From the NCBI GenBank assembly GCA_022425725.1, contig JAKMEY010000039.1:1-64000 (forward strand): a stretch of 64,000 bases of DNA, read 5' to 3'. The position numbers were made by a program, and so were the translations under genes. Below the pieces are notes generated by a model. It made no database searches. It was given only the letters and a program-made list of their open reading frames with translations, and had not been told where the DNA came from. Positions 61,070 to 64,000 of the stretch are shown one piece after another. Each line of letters opens with the position of its first letter. The first letter of the stretch is position 1. Source of the DNA: Ilumatobacteraceae bacterium. Lineage in GTDB: Bacteria > Actinomycetota > Acidimicrobiia > Acidimicrobiales > Ilumatobacteraceae.

Positions 61070-62154
61070 CCTCTCTTTCACTTGACATTGCGGTTCGCGC
61101 ACCGAAGGTGCTGCTGCATGACCACCTCGACGGTGGACTCCGCACCGAAACCGTCATCGAACTTGCTGAAGAGTTTGGCTACGAGGGATTACCAACCCAC
61201 GACCCCTCTGATCTTGCAACGTGGTTCAACCGTGGTGCAAAGCGGAACGACCTAGTGCTGTATCTGGAGACCTTTGCGCACACCGTTGGCGTTATGCAAC
61301 ACCGTGACGCTCTCGAGCGCGTCGCATATGAGTGCGGTATCGACCTCGCGGACGACGGCGTTGTCTATGCCGAGGTTCGCTACGCCCCAGAGTTGAACGT
61401 AGAGGCAGGGCTTTCACTCGATGAGGTCGTTGCTGCGACGATCGATGGTTTCCAACGAGCAGAGCAAGAGACCGGCATCGTCATCAAGGTCATCCTCTGC
61501 GCAATGAGAACCGCGGCTCACAGCCTCGATATTGCCCACCTCGCAGTGAAATGGCGTGACGCTGGGGTCGTCGGCTTCGACATTGCCGGCGCCGAGGCAG
61601 GCCACCCACCATCACGCCACCTTGACGCATTCCAGTATGTGATGCGCGAAAACTTTCACTCGACAATTCACGCCGGTGAAGCGTTTGGGCTGCCAAGCAT
61701 TTGGGAAGCACTTCAATATTGCGGTGCTGCTCGCCTTGGCCATGGCGTTCGCATCGTCGATGACATTACGAAGACTGATGACGGCTGGGAACTTGGCCGC
61801 CTTGCCGAGTTCGTTCGTGACCGCCGAATTCCCCTTGAACTTTGTCCCACGTCAAATGTAAACACGGGTGTCTGCGCCGACATCGCCTCGCACCCAATTG
61901 GCCTCTTGCGAGATCTGCGCTTCAGAGTGACGGTGAACACCGACAATCGTCTCATGTCGAACACCTCGATGAGTCACGAATTTGTCCAACTTTCAGAGGC
62001 CTTCGGAACCGATCTTGCCGATATGCAGTGGCTCACGATTAACGCAATGAAGAGCGCGTTCGCCGGCTTCCCTGAGCGGCTGCACATCATCAACAACGTC
62101 ATCAAGCCGGGCTACGCGAATCTCCTCGCTGAGCAGGCTGGCGGATCGACATGA
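61066..62154 (+). CDS. add: adenosine deaminase, canonical actinobacterial type
   Basis: Deaminates adenosine and deoxyadenosine to (deoxy)inosine. 362 residues with HDHLDGG (His18, His20), HAGEAFGLPSIWEAL (His202 to Glu205, the catalytic Glu), RLGHGVRI and VNTDNRLMSNTSMSHE; the NTDN form is normal in actinobacterial enzymes as I recall them. ATG overlaps the PHYHD1-like stop, and its own end overlaps upp (ATGA). The neighbouring copy at 59070 is a paralog. Confidence 0.93.
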   Translation: MTSLSLDIAVRAPKVLLHDHLDGGLRTETVIELAEEFGYEGLPTHDPSDLATWFNRGAKRNDLVLYLETFAHTVGVMQHRDALERVAYECGIDLADDGVVYAEVRYAPELNVEAGLSLDEVVAATIDGFQRAEQETGIVIKVILCAMRTAAHSLDIAHLAVKWRDAGVVGFDIAGAEAGHPPSRHLDAFQYVMRENFHSTIHAGEAFGLPSIWEALQYCGAARLGHGVRIVDDITKTDDGWELGRLAEFVRDRRIPLELCPTSNVNTGVCADIASHPIGLLRDLRFRVTVNTDNRLMSNTSMSHEFVQLSEAFGTDLADMQWLTINAMKSAFAGFPERLHIINNVIKPGYANLLAEQAGGST

Positions 62155-62798
62155 CCGTCACCGTCACCGAGGTTGACCACCCGATCGTCAATGATGCACT
62201 TGCTCGTATGCGTTCGGTTGAGACGTCGAACGCAAACTTCAGAGCTCACCTCGACCGACTTGGCATCATCTTGCTTGCAGAGGCCACAAAAGACCTGCCG
62301 ACACGTTCGCAGAAGATCACTACCCCACTCACCGAAACCCAACAGCAGGTCCTCGCTCAGATACCGCTGGTCGTTCCAATTCTTCGTGCTGGGCTCGGAT
62401 TCGTCACGTCGGTACACCATGTGCTCGATGACGCAGACCTCGGGTTTGTCGGGGTGACGAGAAACGAAACAACCTTCGAGCCAGAGCTCTATACCGACAA
62501 ACTGCCCGCAGACATCGGCGATCGACCAGTGATCATCGTCGACCCGATGCTTGCGACTGGTGGCTCACTGAATCACGTCATCGATCTCATCGCCAATCGC
62601 CAAGTGACGGGCACGATCACTGTCGTTTGCGCAATCGCTGCCCCGGAAGGTATCGAGGCGGTGCGAGCCCACGTCAACGACCGCTGGAACGTTCACATCG
62701 TGACAGGCGCCATCGATTCGCACCTCAACGAGCAGGCGTACATCGTTCCGGGGCTTGGTGATGCAGGCGATCGCCTGTTCGGCGAACCTCGCAACTAG
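62151..62798 (+). CDS. upp: uracil phosphoribosyltransferase
   Basis: Makes UMP from uracil and PRPP. 215 residues. The PRPP-binding motif is VIIVDPMLATGGSL, and PILRAGLGF plus ALARMRSVETSNANFR are family-specific. ATG overlaps the add stop. It could use uracil released by PsuG at the left edge. It ends exactly where the convergent phosphomutase gene ends. Confidence 0.95.
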   Translation: MTVTVTEVDHPIVNDALARMRSVETSNANFRAHLDRLGIILLAEATKDLPTRSQKITTPLTETQQQVLAQIPLVVPILRAGLGFVTSVHHVLDDADLGFVGVTRNETTFEPELYTDKLPADIGDRPVIIVDPMLATGGSLNHVIDLIANRQVTGTITVVCAIAAPEGIEAVRAHVNDRWNVHIVTGAIDSHLNEQAYIVPGLGDAGDRLFGEPRN

Positions 62799-64000
62799 CT
62801 ACGCCAAGTACGAAGCTGCGATCTCAGCGAGCACTTCTGCAAGCTGGTCGAGACCTTCGGCCGGATCACCATCGACTGCCTCACCGTAGAGCTTAATCTT
62901 CGGCTCGGTGCCGCTGGGTCGAACCTGAAGACGCGTGCCATCAACAAGTTCGAGGCGAAGCAGCCCAGCCTCTGGAAATTCGGTCACTGTGTGCACGGCA
63001 ACTCCACCGATGTCGGTAGGTGGTTCGGCCTGCAAACGTTGCACCACCTCGCTGCTCAGCGCAGGTTCCATCTTGATTGAACGCTCACCGATGACGTACC
63101 GCCCGTACCGCTCTGCGAGAGATTCGAAGCGTCCTTCGATCGACGTTCCATCTGATGCTGCGCATGCAGCTACCTCAGCCATCACAACCGCAGCGGTGAT
63201 TCCATCTTTATCGAGCGGACGTTGCGCAACGAGGTAGCCGAGAGCCTGCTCGTAGCCGAACACAAATCGTCGATCAGGATGCTCAAGAACGGTACGACCG
63301 ATCCATTTGAAACCGGTGAAGGTCTCCTCGGCGTGCACGCCGTAATCGGCGGCCATCACCGATAACAGCGATGATGAGACGAGCGTGGTGACGACCATCC
63401 GCTCATCGCCTTCAGTGTTCGACAGAATGTGGTCGGCGAGCAGCCAGCCGATCTCGTCACCACTCAGCCGACGCCAACCCGAGGCGGTGGGAATTGCAAC
63501 CCCTAATCGGTCAGCGTCAGGGTCGTGAGCAAGAGCGAGATCACAGTGCGCTCGTTGTGCAAGCGCAATCACCGCATCCATCGCTCCGACTTCTTCTGGA
63601 TTTGGAAACGGCACCGTCGGGAATGATCCGTCAGGTTCAAACTGTTCCTCGACGATCTCTGGAATGCCAAGCCCACAGTGCGCGAAGGCCTCAACCAGCG
63701 TCGCGCCACCCACCCCATGCAACGGTGTGTACGCAACTCGTATCGGCTCGGTATCTGCGACATGAAGAACGTTCCCGACTGCGCTGAGGTAGCGCTGCCG
63801 AAGTTCATCATCAAGCATCGTGACCAATGCTGAATAAGGTTCGGCAAGTTCAACCGACAGCGGATCAATATCTGCGATGTACGTTGCAATCTCTTCGTCG
63901 ATCGGGTTCACGATCTGCGCACCTGAGTCGAGATACACCTTGTACCCATTGTCGGCTGGAGGATTATGGGACGCGGTCACCATCACACCTGATGCTGCAC
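62799..64000 (-). CDS. phosphomannomutase/phosphoglucomutase family, cut by the right edge
   Basis: About 400 residues of an alpha-D-phosphohexomutase are visible, the N-terminus lying beyond position 64000. VMVTASHNPPADNGYK contains the phosphorylated serine, GVGGATLVEAF follows, HDPDADRLGVAIP binds metal, and VRPSGTEPKIKLYGEA is the C-terminal phosphate loop. It can be phosphomannomutase or phosphoglucomutase; a position beside the nucleoside genes also allows phosphopentomutase-like use of ribose 1-phosphate (inference). Confidence 0.92.
   Translation of the reverse strand, partial: AASGVMVTASHNPPADNGYKVYLDSGAQIVNPIDEEIATYIADIDPLSVELAEPYSALVTMLDDELRQRYLSAVGNVLHVADTEPIRVAYTPLHGVGGATLVEAFAHCGLGIPEIVEEQFEPDGSFPTVPFPNPEEVGAMDAVIALAQRAHCDLALAHDPDADRLGVAIPTASGWRRLSGDEIGWLLADHILSNTEGDERMVVTTLVSSSLLSVMAADYGVHAEETFTGFKWIGRTVLEHPDRRFVFGYEQALGYLVAQRPLDKDGITAAVVMAEVAACAASDGTSIEGRFESLAERYGRYVIGERSIKMEPALSSEVVQRLQAEPPTDIGGVAVHTVTEFPEAGLLRLELVDGTRLQVRPSGTEPKIKLYGEAVDGDPAEGLDQLAEVLAEIAASYLA

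Overview
The window reads as one chromosomal contig of an actinobacterium, most likely of the class Acidimicrobiia (inference). Gene order matches actinobacterial landmarks: smc-mutM-rnc with DUF177 and a SepIVA-like gene, mazG-eno-ftsB with a DUF501 gene, and ffh-rpsP-khpA-rimM-trmD-rplS. GC content looks moderate, GTG starts are very common, and many stops overlap the next start (ATGA, GTGA, TTGA). PEP carboxykinase is the GTP type and there is a single uracil phosphoribosyltransferase. I see no tRNA, rRNA, CRISPR array, insertion sequence or phage gene. No gap between genes reaches 300 bases; the largest are 29075-29317 and 28421-28611.

Layout. Positions 1-28.4 kb lie mostly on the minus strand. 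From the left: a cut-off unknown gene, pseudouridine-phosphate glycosidase, an RNA (uracil-5-)methyltransferase, and a divergent ribulose-phosphate epimerase. Next is the translation block yraN-rplS-trmD-rimM-khpA-rpsP-ffh. At 8.1-14.3 kb sits an accessory operon: tandem DUF1330-like protein, unknown protein, haloalkane dehalogenase, metallo-beta-lactamase-fold hydrolase and sulfatase. A divergent TetR gene faces it across a perfect 23-bp palindrome. Then come a large lipoprotein, ftsY, smc, mutM, rnc, acpP, plsX, rpmF, DUF177, a SepIVA-like gene, coaD, rsmD and recG.

At 28.5 kb transcription switches to the plus strand. rpmB, a diverged cold-shock-like gene, pckG, a parvulin lipoprotein, mazG, eno and ftsB follow. 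Between ftsB and DUF501, genes that are neighbours in Mycobacterium, lies a 15-kb block (35.6-50.9 kb). It encodes a form II molybdenum hydroxylase (coxL, coxS, coxM) with maturation genes (MoxR ATPase, VWA protein, two XdhC proteins, MocA-like transferase, CoxG). It also holds an ABC-2 exporter, a K+ channel, a HAD phosphatase and a FAD amine-oxidase-like enzyme. DUF501, an acetyltransferase, a small basic protein and a crotonase-fold protein follow.

Positions 53.8-62.8 kb form a nucleoside uptake and salvage operon: BMP-family lipoprotein, ABC ATPase, two permeases, two adenosine deaminases with a PHYHD1-like Fe(II)/2-oxoglutarate oxygenase between them, and uracil phosphoribosyltransferase. 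A phosphomannomutase/phosphoglucomutase runs off the right edge on the minus strand.

The most interesting parts are the form II hydroxylase block, the TetR-controlled sulfatase/dehalogenase operon with its operator, and the PHYHD1-like oxygenase embedded in nucleoside salvage.
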